DNA from: Pseudomonas sp.
GTDB lineage: Bacteria > Pseudomonadota > Gammaproteobacteria > Pseudomonadales > Pseudomonadaceae
Assembly: GCA_026398835.1 (NCBI GenBank)
Contig: JAPLSD010000721.1
Location: forward strand, 1 to 5,889
Direction: 5' to 3'
Length of the DNA stretch: 5,889 nt
Below, piece after piece: positions 1 to 5,889 of this stretch; positions within the stretch are counted from its first letter, which is position 1, and every line of letters starts with the position of its first letter. The translations under genes were made by a program, and so were the position numbers. The notes under the pieces are model-generated. The model saw only the letters and a program-made list of their open reading frames with translations, did no database searches and was not told the origin of the DNA.

Positions 1-634
1 AGTAACGGTTGCTGTTGTAAATCTGCCCCGGCGCCAACGAATCACCCGGCTCACGCAATTCATCGCCACTGCTGAGCAGGCACACCTGCAACGGTCGGTA
101 GACCTCGACCCGCGCCACTCCGGCACCGGCCAGCAGCCCCAACTCTTGTGCGCGCAAGCGCTTGCCGGCCTTAAGCAGCAGATGCCCGCGGCGCACTTCT
201 TCGCCCTCCTTGCGCACGTGGTCGCCAACGCTTACCGGCGGGAGCCAGACGTGCTCACCCTCAATCCGGCAACGTTCTTGCGGCACCACGGTATCGGCAC
301 CCGGTGGCAGCGGCGCACCGGTAAAGATCCGCACCGCCGTTTGCGGTAACAATGGCGAGCTGTCGCTGGCCCCCGCGGCAATCCGGCCCACCACCGATAA
401 GTAACCGCCCGCCAGTGGCAGGTCAGCCGCCCTGAGGGCGTAGCCGTCCATGGCACTGTTGTCCCAGGCCGGCAGGTTCACCGGGGAATGAATATCCGCT
501 GCCAACACCCGCCCCAAGGCTTGATCCAGGGGGATCTTTTGCGACGGTGGCGGCGGTGGTGCCTGGTTCAGCAGTCGGGCGATGGCCTCGTCCACTGGCA
601 TCAGCTGGCCGCTGTCGCACACCGGGCCGGTCAT
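1..634 (-). CDS. moeA: Molybdopterin molybdenumtransferase MoeA, partial (N-terminal 211 residues)
   Basis: MoeA inserts molybdate into adenylylated molybdopterin in the last step of molybdenum cofactor synthesis in the cytoplasm. The reading frame stays open to the left edge, so only about half of a protein of usually about 410 residues is visible. Family signatures are clear: PAWDNSAMDGYALR at residues 55-68 (containing the conserved Asp of the active site), RIFTGAPLPPGADTVVPQE at 102-120, VRKEGEE at 140-146, and SSGDEL at 188-193 followed by GQIYNSNRY, the start of the MoCF-binding domain. Where E. coli MoeA has GED (Asp142), this protein has GEE (Glu146), a conservative change. The ATG overlaps the moaB stop in ATGA, which points to translational coupling; a GAGG lies 7 bases upstream of it. 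The identity is secure. Whether this is the only MoeA copy in the genome cannot be seen. Confidence 0.95.
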   Translation of the reverse strand, partial: MTGPVCDSGQLMPVDEAIARLLNQAPPPPPSQKIPLDQALGRVLAADIHSPVNLPAWDNSAMDGYALRAADLPLAGGYLSVVGRIAAGASDSSPLLPQTAVRIFTGAPLPPGADTVVPQERCRIEGEHVWLPPVSVGDHVRKEGEEVRRGHLLLKAGKRLRAQELGLLAGAGVARVEVYRPLQVCLLSSGDELREPGDSLAPGQIYNSNRY

Positions 635-1185
635 AAGCGTGCCTCGCAGGCGTCAATGACCTGCTGCGCCTGCGGCTTCAAATGCGGAGCGAAATTACAT
701 GGGCCAGTGCGACTGTCCAGTTGTTCCAGGAGGATCTTGTTCCAGGCCGTTCGACACGCGCCCGGCGAGCCCGGTACGCAGCACACCAGCACCCCGTTGC
801 TCATCCCGGCCAATGCCCGGGACTGCAAACTGGACATACCGATTTCCGCCAGAGACACCTGGCGGAACAGTTCGCCGAAGCCTTCCACATGTTTGTCCAG
901 CAACGGCAGGACCGCTTGCGGGGTGTTGTCGCGAGGGGTGAATCCGGTGCCGCCGGTCATCAGCACCACTTGCACTTGAGGGTCGGCGATCCAGTGGGAG
1001 AGTTTTGCGCGGATCTGATAAATGTCGTCCTTGACCAGATCGCGGTCGATCAACACATGCCCGGCGGTTTGCAGCAAATCCGTCAGTGTTTGTCCCGAGG
1101 TGTCGGTATCGAAGGTTCGCGTATCGCTGATGGTCAGCACGGCGATGTTCAGCGGTTGAAAAATGCGTTGCGCCAGATGGGCCAT
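631..1185 (-). CDS. moaB: Molybdenum cofactor biosynthesis protein MoaB
   Basis: This is a 184-residue MoCF_BD-fold protein of the MoaB/Mog family, which binds molybdopterin; Mog-type members adenylylate it before MoeA inserts molybdenum. Visible motifs are LNIAVLTISDTR (12-23), TGGTGFTPRDNTP (77-89, the signature loop with its conserved Asp), SRALAG (122-127) and PGSPGACRTAW (138-148). The C-terminal RTGPCNFAPHLK (159-170) is the MoaB-type ending, so MoaB is preferred to MogA. The start is the ATG at 1185, because AGGAAGG (1193-1199) sits 7 bases upstream; an in-frame TTG at 1191 is only 1 base from that site and is rejected. The stop overlaps the moeA start by 4 bases. In E. coli MoaB has no proven catalytic role, so the exact activity here is open. 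Confidence 0.95.
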   Translation of the reverse strand: MAHLAQRIFQPLNIAVLTISDTRTFDTDTSGQTLTDLLQTAGHVLIDRDLVKDDIYQIRAKLSHWIADPQVQVVLMTGGTGFTPRDNTPQAVLPLLDKHVEGFGELFRQVSLAEIGMSSLQSRALAGMSNGVLVCCVPGSPGACRTAWNKILLEQLDSRTGPCNFAPHLKPQAQQVIDACEARL

Positions 1186-1192
1186 ATCCAAG

Positions 1193-1199
1193 CCTTCCT
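1193..1199 (-). promoter_or_regulatory. moaB ribosome binding site
   Basis: AGGAAGG on the minus strand lies 7 bases before the ATG at 1185. It decides between that ATG and the in-frame TTG at 1191, which would be nearly in contact with the site. Confidence 0.75.
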
Positions 1200-1249
1200 G
1201 TAGATAAAGGTATGGCCCAGCCTGAACTGGAACGCCTGCCGAGACTATT

Positions 1250-1267
1250 CCTCCAAGGAGGTACCTC
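1250..1267 (-). repeat. Nested small palindromes between the binding-protein gene and moaB
   Basis: The minus strand reads GAGGTACCTCCTTGGAGG. It contains the palindrome GAGGTACCTC and, overlapping it, CCTC-CTTG-GAGG, which can fold as a 4-bp stem with a CUUG tetraloop. No U-tract follows, so it is not an intrinsic terminator. It lies in the 97-bp gap upstream of moaB. It could be a weak RNA structure or a protein site; no function can be assigned. Confidence 0.35.
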
Positions 1268-1282
1268 GACGGGGGCGTTGTT

Positions 1283-2407
<1,125 letters not shown>

Positions 2408-2437
2408 TTATTGGCAGGTTTTCGGCTGATCAGAGGA

Positions 2438-2779
2438 TCAAAAAATCAAAACGTAAGTCTTGCGCACGGTTTCCTGGATATCCCAGATCCCGATGCTGTT
2501 GGCTGGCAACATCAGTGCGTCGCCCGCTTCTATGTGTAAGGTTTCACCCTGGTCCGGGGTGAAGGTGCAGCGCCCCTGAATGAAGTGACAGAACTCTTGG
2601 GCGACGATCTGCCGTCGCCAGCGACCGGGCGTGCATTCCCAGATGCCGGTTTCAACGCCATCGTTGCGTTCGACGCTCGTGGTCGAAGTCACCGCGACCG
2701 GCGTACCTAATGGCACGGCCACCGGGGCTGACTCTTCCAGTGTGACGTTCAGCGTGTTTTTGAATTGCGTGATGCTCAT
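2438..2779 (-). CDS. Small cupin protein of the Cupin_3 (DUF861) family
   Basis: The 113-residue product is a single beta-barrel cupin domain. Typical Cupin_3 blocks are present: GIWECTPGRWRRQ (45-57), EFCHFIQGRCTFT (62-74), EAGDALMLPANSIGIWDI (84-101) and VRKTYVLI at the C-terminus. The usual HxH metal triad of classic cupins is absent; Glu62 and His65 are the only obvious ligand candidates in the first motif, and the second motif lacks its His. This is common for DUF861 and does not by itself mean loss of function. The ATG at 2779 follows AGGGA. The gene lies 33 bp behind the oxidoreductase and 60 bp ahead of the binding protein, which suggests one transcript. Related domains occur in (S)-ureidoglycine aminohydrolase, but nothing else here points to purine breakdown. 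The role is unknown, perhaps handling a product of the oxidoreductase. Confidence 0.88.
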   Translation of the reverse strand: MSITQFKNTLNVTLEESAPVAVPLGTPVAVTSTTSVERNDGVETGIWECTPGRWRRQIVAQEFCHFIQGRCTFTPDQGETLHIEAGDALMLPANSIGIWDIQETVRKTYVLIF

Positions 2780-2812
2780 GGTGGTCCCTACGGGTGGATG
2801 ATCGGCGAGCCG

Positions 2813-4219
2813 TTACTGCATGAAGCCTTCCATGAAGCCCGCCACACGACAGGCGAGCTTGCGCCGCCAGGGCGCGGTCGCCGGATTTGCCAGGGTCTGG
2901 TCTTCATGGACGAAGCTGCGAATGATCGCGTTGTAACCGAGCCAGCGGCAGGGTTCCGGCTCCCAGGCTTTGAGCGCATTGAGACCGCCCTGCTGAATCA
3001 CCCAGGGTTGGCGCACCAGCGCGGTATCGCGTTCCAGGATCAGGTCGGCCAGCGTCCGGCCGCCAAGATTGCTCGCGCCTACGCCCTCGCCGCCGTAACC
3101 GCCAGACAAGGCGATACCGTTGCTGCGATCGCAGAGCATGTGCGGTTTGAAGCGCCGGGACATCCCCAGATTGCCGCCCCAGGCGTGGGTGATCTTGACG
3201 TTCTTGAGCTGCGGGAAAAGTTCGCCGAACAAGTAGCGTCGCAATTCGACTTCGCTGGTTGTCAGGTCAAAGTTGTGGCGCAGTTTCCCGGCGAACTGAT
3301 AACCGCCGCGAGCGCCGAATACCAGGCGATTGTCGGCGGTGCGCTGGCCGTAGGTGACTTGCCGGCTGCTTTCGCTGAAAGCCTGACCCTGACTCAAGCC
3401 GATCTCTTCCCAGGTCGCAGCGGACAGTGGCTCGGTGGCCACCAGCAAACTCTGTACCGGCAGTTGATAACGCCCCAGCGGCGCCAGCGTCAACGCATAA
3501 CCCTCCACTGCGGGCACGATCCAGCGACTGCGAACCTGCGCCTTGGCGGTGCGTAAACTGCCGGACTGCCAGTCGGTGACCGGGCTGTTTTCGAAGATCT
3601 TTACCCCCATGCGCTCGACAGTCCGGGCCAGGCCACGCACCAGTTTGGCCGGCTGGATCGTTGCACAATGGGGTGCATAGATAGCGCCATAAGGTTTGGC
3701 GACGCGGATCTGCTGCGCCAGTTGCTCAGGGCTGAGCCAGCGGTAGTCCGCTTCGTTCAGGCCCTGGCTGTAAAGTTTGTCCAGGTAGCGGCGCAGGCTG
3801 GTCTCCTGCTCGGGGTAACGCGCCGCACAATACAACACGCCGCCCTTGCGGTAATCGCAGTCGATGCCTTCGCGTTCGATGACGATCGCCACTTCATCCG
3901 GGATACCATGCAGCAAATCAAACGAAGCGCGACGCTGCTCGGCAGATAGATCGGCGAGCAAACGATCTTCACCCAACAGGTTGCCCATCAGCCAACCGCC
4001 ATTACGCCCGGAAGCGCCGAAGCCTGCGGTCTGTGCTTCAACGATGGCTATGTTCAAATCCGGTGCCAGGCGTTTGAGGTAGTACGCCGTCCACAACCCT
4101 GTATAGCCGGCGCCGATAATCGCCACGTCGACATCCAGGTCCTGCTCCAGCGACGGCCGTGCAATCAAGGGCTCTTCGAGCTGATCCATCCACAAACTGA
4201 TAGTGCGCCACGCCGGCAT
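2813..4219 (-). CDS. FAD-dependent amine/amino-acid oxidoreductase (DAO family, PuuB/OrdL-like)
   Basis: This is a 468-residue cytoplasmic flavoprotein of the DAO superfamily, whose members oxidise C-N bonds of amines or amino acids to an imine with later loss of ammonia. The Rossmann dinucleotide motif is DVAIIGAGYTGLW at 31-43 (Gly36, Gly38, Gly41), with Glu61 ending beta-2 to hold the ribose. GASGRNGGW (68-76) is the flavin-proximal motif. APHCATIQPAKLVRGLA (182-198) lies at the substrate domain boundary, and LSGGYGGEGVGASNLGGRTLADLIL (371-395) closes the FAD site. The tail WEPEPCRWLG (419-428) is common in gamma-glutamylputrescine oxidase-like and aminophosphonate oxidoreductase-like members. 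The ATG at 4219 has GGAG 6 bases upstream. A polyamine-type binding protein two genes downstream favours an amine-like substrate, but the sequence does not fix it. Confidence 0.9.
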   Translation of the reverse strand: MPAWRTISLWMDQLEEPLIARPSLEQDLDVDVAIIGAGYTGLWTAYYLKRLAPDLNIAIVEAQTAGFGASGRNGGWLMGNLLGEDRLLADLSAEQRRASFDLLHGIPDEVAIVIEREGIDCDYRKGGVLYCAARYPEQETSLRRYLDKLYSQGLNEADYRWLSPEQLAQQIRVAKPYGAIYAPHCATIQPAKLVRGLARTVERMGVKIFENSPVTDWQSGSLRTAKAQVRSRWIVPAVEGYALTLAPLGRYQLPVQSLLVATEPLSAATWEEIGLSQGQAFSESSRQVTYGQRTADNRLVFGARGGYQFAGKLRHNFDLTTSEVELRRYLFGELFPQLKNVKITHAWGGNLGMSRRFKPHMLCDRSNGIALSGGYGGEGVGASNLGGRTLADLILERDTALVRQPWVIQQGGLNALKAWEPEPCRWLGYNAIIRSFVHEDQTLANPATAPWRRKLACRVAGFMEGFMQ

Positions 4220-4231
4220 GCAAAACTCCGC

Positions 4232-4270
4232 AACCCAAAACTAGATGGCTGCGATCCTAGTGCCTGGGTT
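4232..4270 (-). repeat. Imperfect inverted repeat between regulator and oxidoreductase genes
   Basis: AACCCA (4232-4237) pairs with TGGGTT (4265-4270), and inside it CTAG (4241-4244) pairs with CTAG (4257-4260), around a 12-base loop. The element fills most of the 50-bp gap and ends about 12 bases before the oxidoreductase start codon, just upstream of its GGAG. There is no T-run, so it is not a standard terminator. It may be an operator for the upstream regulator or an RNA hairpin affecting translation. Confidence 0.4.
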
Positions 4271-5085
4271 CAGAGGCTGTCTTGCGCGCGTGCACGCAAA
4301 GAAATGTGTTTGGCATACGCCTTTGGAGACATGCCGGTGTGCTGGCGGAAACAGCTATAGAACGCCGACAAAGAATTGAAGCCGGCGGCGAACGCCAGTT
4401 CGTCGATCCTCAACGGGGGCGTTGCTTTGTCCAGTGCCGCCAACACGTGCTGAAGGCGAGCCTGGTTGACGTAGCGATAGAAGCTTTGCCCCAGCACCTG
4501 GTTGAGCAAGTAGGAGATCTGATTGCGGCTGTAACCGCACTCGTTAGCTACCCGTTGCAGATCAAGCTCGGGGTCCAGATAAGGCTGCTGACGCTCGAAA
4601 TACTGCTGCAGGTCCTGCGCCATAAAGCTCAACTGTCGCGGCGAAAGCCCCAGCCGACTGACCGCCGGGCGCAGGCTGTTAGCGGTCTTGCTGGACGGCT
4701 GCTCATGCACCAGCGAGGCGTATTCGTTGACCCGCCAGATCAGCCCGTCACGCACGGTGATCGCTTCGCTGGCGCGAAACGACACCAGCCCCTGACCACC
4801 GCGCAAGGTCACGCGGTACTGAATGAACGCGGTATTGCCATCCAGACGGATACGGTCAGAGTGCTCAAGGGCTTCATCCGGATCGCGCGGCATGCTGCTG
4901 CGCACGTATTCACGCAACTCATCCAGACCGAAAACGCGGTTCTGAAAGAAGTCGTTGTACTGGATGTCCGGGTGGTAGAGCGCCATGACGCCATCGAGGT
5001 CACGGTGCTTCCAGCACAGGTGATAGCGCAGAACAGTTTCGCCGGTGGCCTGGGTTTGCAGCGGGCCATCATCATTGGCAGGCAT
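4270..5085 (-). CDS. AraC-family transcriptional regulator with N-terminal NTF2/SnoaL-like domain
   Basis: This is a 271-residue predicted DNA-binding regulator. Residues about 12-127 look like an NTF2/SnoaL fold: a helical start (ETVLRYHLCWKHRDLDGVMALYHPDIQYND) followed by strands such as TAFIQYRVTLRG, SEAITVRDGLIWRVNEYASL. Residues about 160-262 are an AraC-type double helix-turn-helix: LDLQRVANECGYSRNQISYLLNQVLGQSFYRYVNQARL (first half) and IDELAFAAGFNSLSAFYSCFRQHTGMSPKAYAK (second half, with the conserved F-x-F-x-x-x-G-x-SP pattern). Most AraC proteins carry a cupin-type sensor, so an NTF2-type sensor is less common. The start at ATG 5085 is chosen because the fold begins soon after it; a GAG 6 bases upstream is a weak ribosome site. 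The frame is open to an ATG at 5193, but those 36 residues look non-protein-like. Position just upstream of the oxidoreductase on the same strand suggests it controls those genes and perhaps itself. Confidence 0.9.
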   Translation of the reverse strand: MPANDDGPLQTQATGETVLRYHLCWKHRDLDGVMALYHPDIQYNDFFQNRVFGLDELREYVRSSMPRDPDEALEHSDRIRLDGNTAFIQYRVTLRGGQGLVSFRASEAITVRDGLIWRVNEYASLVHEQPSSKTANSLRPAVSRLGLSPRQLSFMAQDLQQYFERQQPYLDPELDLQRVANECGYSRNQISYLLNQVLGQSFYRYVNQARLQHVLAALDKATPPLRIDELAFAAGFNSLSAFYSCFRQHTGMSPKAYAKHISLRARAQDSL

Positions 5086-5138
5086 AGAACACTCGATGAT
5101 AGAAAAACAGAGCTTGCCGAACTTCGGGCCGCGCTTCA

Positions 5139-5168
5139 ATGGCCAATTCATGGCCCTAAACAATGGCC
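5139..5168. repeat. Three direct ATGGCC repeats upstream of the regulator gene
   Basis: ATGGCC occurs at 5139-5144, 5150-5155 and 5163-5168, with start-to-start distances of 11 and 13 bases, roughly one helical turn. The second and third are followed by C (ATGGCCC). They lie 54-83 bp upstream of the regulator start codon. AraC proteins often bind such same-face direct repeats, so autoregulation is possible, but this is inference. Confidence 0.4.
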
Positions 5169-5184
5169 CTTTGCCTAATGAACA

Positions 5185-5200
5185 GTGGGACATGTCCTAC
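5185..5200. promoter_or_regulatory. 16-bp palindrome, candidate operator
   Basis: GTGGGACATGTCCTAC is an inverted repeat with a perfect 10-bp core GGACATGTCC; over 16 bp only one pair of positions breaks the symmetry. It sits about 100 bp from the regulator start and about 160 bp from the DUF1652 start, in the middle of the divergent region. The symmetry suggests a dimeric protein site. The binding protein is not known. Confidence 0.45.
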
Positions 5201-5261
5201 ATCAACGCTTTTCAAAGTAATCGCCAAACGGTTTGAAAAAAACCTTATACCGAGTGCGGGG

Positions 5262-5280
5262 AGTGCTATTTTTAAGCACT
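5262..5280. repeat. Inverted repeat AGTGCT-N7-AGCACT upstream of DUF1652
   Basis: AGTGCT (5262-5267) and AGCACT (5275-5280) are exact inverted copies around ATTTTTA. A second GAGTGC lies just upstream at 5252-5257. The spacer includes the best rightward -10-like hexamer TATTTT (5267-5272), so a protein bound here would block a promoter if that hexamer is real. It could also fold as a hairpin in RNA. Confidence 0.35.
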
Positions 5281-5324
5281 ACACAGGTTGGGCCAGTGAC
5301 GGCTCTTCCGTTCCTACCGCGAGC

Positions 5325-5332
5325 TAAGGAGG
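5325..5332 (+). promoter_or_regulatory. Strong Shine-Dalgarno TAAGGAGG
   Basis: TAAGGAGG lies 6 bases before ATG 5339, an ideal distance, but that ATG opens only a seven-codon frame. It is 26 bases from the DUF1652 ATG at 5359, too far for direct initiation there. Confidence 0.7.
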
Positions 5333-5338
5333 CGCTCA

Positions 5339-5362
5339 ATGAACAAGGTGGGCAACACATGA
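5339..5362 (+). CDS. Seven-residue leader mini-ORF (MNKVGNT) overlapping DUF1652 start
   Basis: ATG 5339 follows a near-perfect Shine-Dalgarno and reads MNKVGNT before TGA at 5360-5362. The stop overlaps the DUF1652 ATG (5359) as ATGA, the classic arrangement for termination-reinitiation coupling. The peptide holds no run of a single amino acid that would suggest attenuation. Alternatives are that it is chance, or that a one-base change split a formerly longer start of DUF1652. The strong ribosome site makes translation likely; function is unknown. Confidence 0.45.
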   Translation: MNKVGNT

Positions 5363-5631
5363 ATCAAGTCTTTTCCAAGGTCACCTTTCCCAACGCCTGC
5401 CAGCTCATGCGCTGGCATTTTCATCCAATGGGCTTCGAGGCCAGCATGGATGCACCCGGCAGCATGATTGCCCGATTGTTCGACCGCGCCAGCGGCGAAA
5501 CCATGATCGCCATAGCCGGTATCCCTTGTAAAACAGTGATGAACGCCGCCGACGTCGAACGAATTATCGAAGCGGTAGAAGATGAGCTCGAATCCTTTAT
5601 CCCACCCATGGCTTTAAGAAGTTTTGGTTAA
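5359..5631 (+). CDS. DUF1652 family protein
   Basis: This is a 90-residue protein of DUF1652, a small family seen mainly in Pseudomonas and of unknown function. The family body is visible as FPNACQLMRWHFHPMGFEASMDAPGSMIARLFDRASGETMIAIAGI (10-55) and a C-terminal helix DVERIIEAVEDELESF (65-80). There is no signal peptide or membrane segment, so it is probably cytoplasmic. ATG 5359 is preferred because family homology begins a few residues later; AAGGTG 8 bases upstream is a moderate ribosome site and translation may also be fed by the overlapping mini-ORF. The frame is open back to TTG 5233, but those residues do not look coding. A strong terminator follows 12 bases after the stop. Confidence 0.85.
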   Translation: MNQVFSKVTFPNACQLMRWHFHPMGFEASMDAPGSMIARLFDRASGETMIAIAGIPCKTVMNAADVERIIEAVEDELESFIPPMALRSFG

Positions 5632-5643
5632 TCATTGAACCCC

Positions 5644-5678
5644 CAACAAAAAGCCCACGTTTTGTGGGCTTTTTGTTG
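5644..5678. terminator. Bidirectional intrinsic terminator between converging genes
   Basis: A perfect 15-bp inverted repeat (5644-5658 and 5664-5678) with loop GTTTT. The GC core AGCCCAC/GTGGGCT is followed by TTTTTGTTG rightward and, by symmetry, by the same T-rich run leftward. It can end both the DUF1652 transcript (stop at 5631) and the helicase transcript (stop at 5686). Confidence 0.93.
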
Positions 5679-5685
5679 TCTGCGG

Positions 5686-5889
5686 TCAGGCCTGAACCTT
5701 CATCCCCCGCTGATCGGCAAAGAACGCCTTGTCCCTGGCGATCCGGTCGGAAGCCTTGGGGACGTTGGCGGCCTGCGCATCCTGAGCATCGACATACCAG
5801 TAACAATGTTTAACCGCCCGGGTGATGCCGACATACGCCAGGCGCAGGATTTCGTCTTTCTGGGCGCTGTCATACGGCTCGGCATCGCC
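5686..5889 (-). CDS. UvrD/Rep-type superfamily I helicase, partial (C-terminal 67 residues)
   Basis: The frame enters from the right edge and ends at TGA 5686-5688. It reads GDAEPYDSAQKDEILRLAYVGITRAVKHCYWYVD and continues to the end RGMKVQA. LAYVGITRA (residues 18-25 of the visible part) matches helicase motif VI (VALTRA-like) of UvrD/Rep/PcrA enzymes, which contacts ATP with its Arg. The protein ends about 42 residues after this motif and lacks the longer C-terminal extension of housekeeping UvrD, so it is more likely a separate UvrD-like helicase than UvrD itself. The activity expected is ATP-driven 3'-5' DNA unwinding, but the Walker motifs lie outside the window. Confidence 0.82.
   Translation of the reverse strand, partial: GDAEPYDSAQKDEILRLAYVGITRAVKHCYWYVDAQDAQAANVPKASDRIARDKAFFADQRGMKVQA

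Larger units (their letters stand above)
5086..5358. promoter_or_regulatory. Divergent control region between regulator and DUF1652 genes
   Basis: This 273-bp stretch separates two divergently read genes and holds no convincing long protein gene. It contains three ATGGCC repeats, a 16-bp near-perfect palindrome, an AGTGCT/AGCACT inverted repeat and a strong Shine-Dalgarno with a mini-ORF, each listed separately. I could not pick sigma-70 promoters with confidence: no pair of -35/-10 hexamers at 16-18 bp spacing scores well in either direction. TATTTT at 5267-5272 is the best rightward -10 candidate. Confidence 0.6.

Noticed and set aside
488..1203. Plus-strand frames opposite moaB and moeA
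   Set aside because: They lie opposite MoaB and MoeA signature motifs and have no recognisable content.
1250..1267. Hairpin after the binding-protein gene as an intrinsic terminator
   Set aside because: The stem is only 4-5 bp and no U-tract follows.
1186..1282. Molybdenum cofactor riboswitch in front of moaB
   Set aside because: The 97-bp gap is too short and lacks the multi-stem layout expected of the Moco RNA motif; only small palindromes are seen.
2765..3556. Plus-strand open frame of 263 codons opposite the oxidoreductase and the cupin start
   Set aside because: It runs antisense across two well supported genes and has no protein-like features.
4282..5178. Plus-strand open frame of 298 codons opposite the regulator
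   Set aside because: It mirrors the AraC gene and shows no domain; the minus strand has an unmistakable HTH region.
5086..5193. N-terminal extension of the regulator to ATG 5193
   Set aside because: The 36 extra residues are not like the NTF2 fold, the DNA carries repeats and part of a palindrome, and no good ribosome site precedes ATG 5193.
5233..5358. N-terminal extension of DUF1652 to TTG 5233
   Set aside because: It begins at a TTG without a ribosome site, and the stretch covers the inverted repeat and the strong Shine-Dalgarno, so it is better read as a leader.

Overview
The window looks like chromosomal DNA of a fluorescent-group Pseudomonas. The evidence is the GC-rich codon use, a DUF1652 protein (a family seen mainly in Pseudomonas), a MoaB/MoeA pair of pseudomonad type, and a PotF/Spu-type periplasmic binding protein. 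I see no rRNA, tRNA, CRISPR array, insertion sequence or other sign of mobility. The species assignment is inference from protein character, not from a database match.

Layout. From the left edge to about 5085 everything is coded on the minus strand, so reading order runs right to left: an AraC-type regulator with an NTF2/SnoaL-like N-terminal domain (4270-5085), a FAD-dependent DAO-family oxidoreductase (2813-4219), a small Cupin_3/DUF861 protein (2438-2779), a secreted PotF-like polyamine-type binding protein (1283-2377), then moaB (631-1185) and moeA (1-634, C-terminal half outside the window). Gaps are 50, 33, 60 and 97 bp, and moaB/moeA overlap in an ATGA. No convincing rho-independent terminator lies between these genes. 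From 5086 to 5358 there is a divergent control region of 273 bp, rich in small symmetric and repeated elements. It drives the regulator leftward and a 90-residue DUF1652 protein (5359-5631) rightward. The strongest ribosome binding site upstream of DUF1652 serves a seven-codon mini-ORF whose stop overlaps the DUF1652 start. A perfect 15-bp stem terminator (5644-5678) separates DUF1652 from the converging 3' end of a UvrD/Rep-type helicase (5686-5889, N-terminal part outside).

How the genes may work together (inference). The regulator, oxidoreductase, cupin and binding protein form a plausible unit for sensing, capturing and oxidising a small amine or amino-acid-like compound. The oxidoreductase would deaminate or oxidise it in the cytoplasm, the binding protein would capture it in the periplasm, and the regulator's NTF2-like domain would be the sensor. 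No ABC permease or ATPase is present, so the binding protein must borrow a transporter encoded elsewhere or act in sensing. moaB and moeA belong to molybdenum cofactor biosynthesis and may be an unrelated neighbour unit.

The most interesting points are the sensor-domain/AraC fusion with its lone binding protein and oxidase, the binding pocket change in that protein, the repeat-rich control region, and the mini-ORF coupled to DUF1652.
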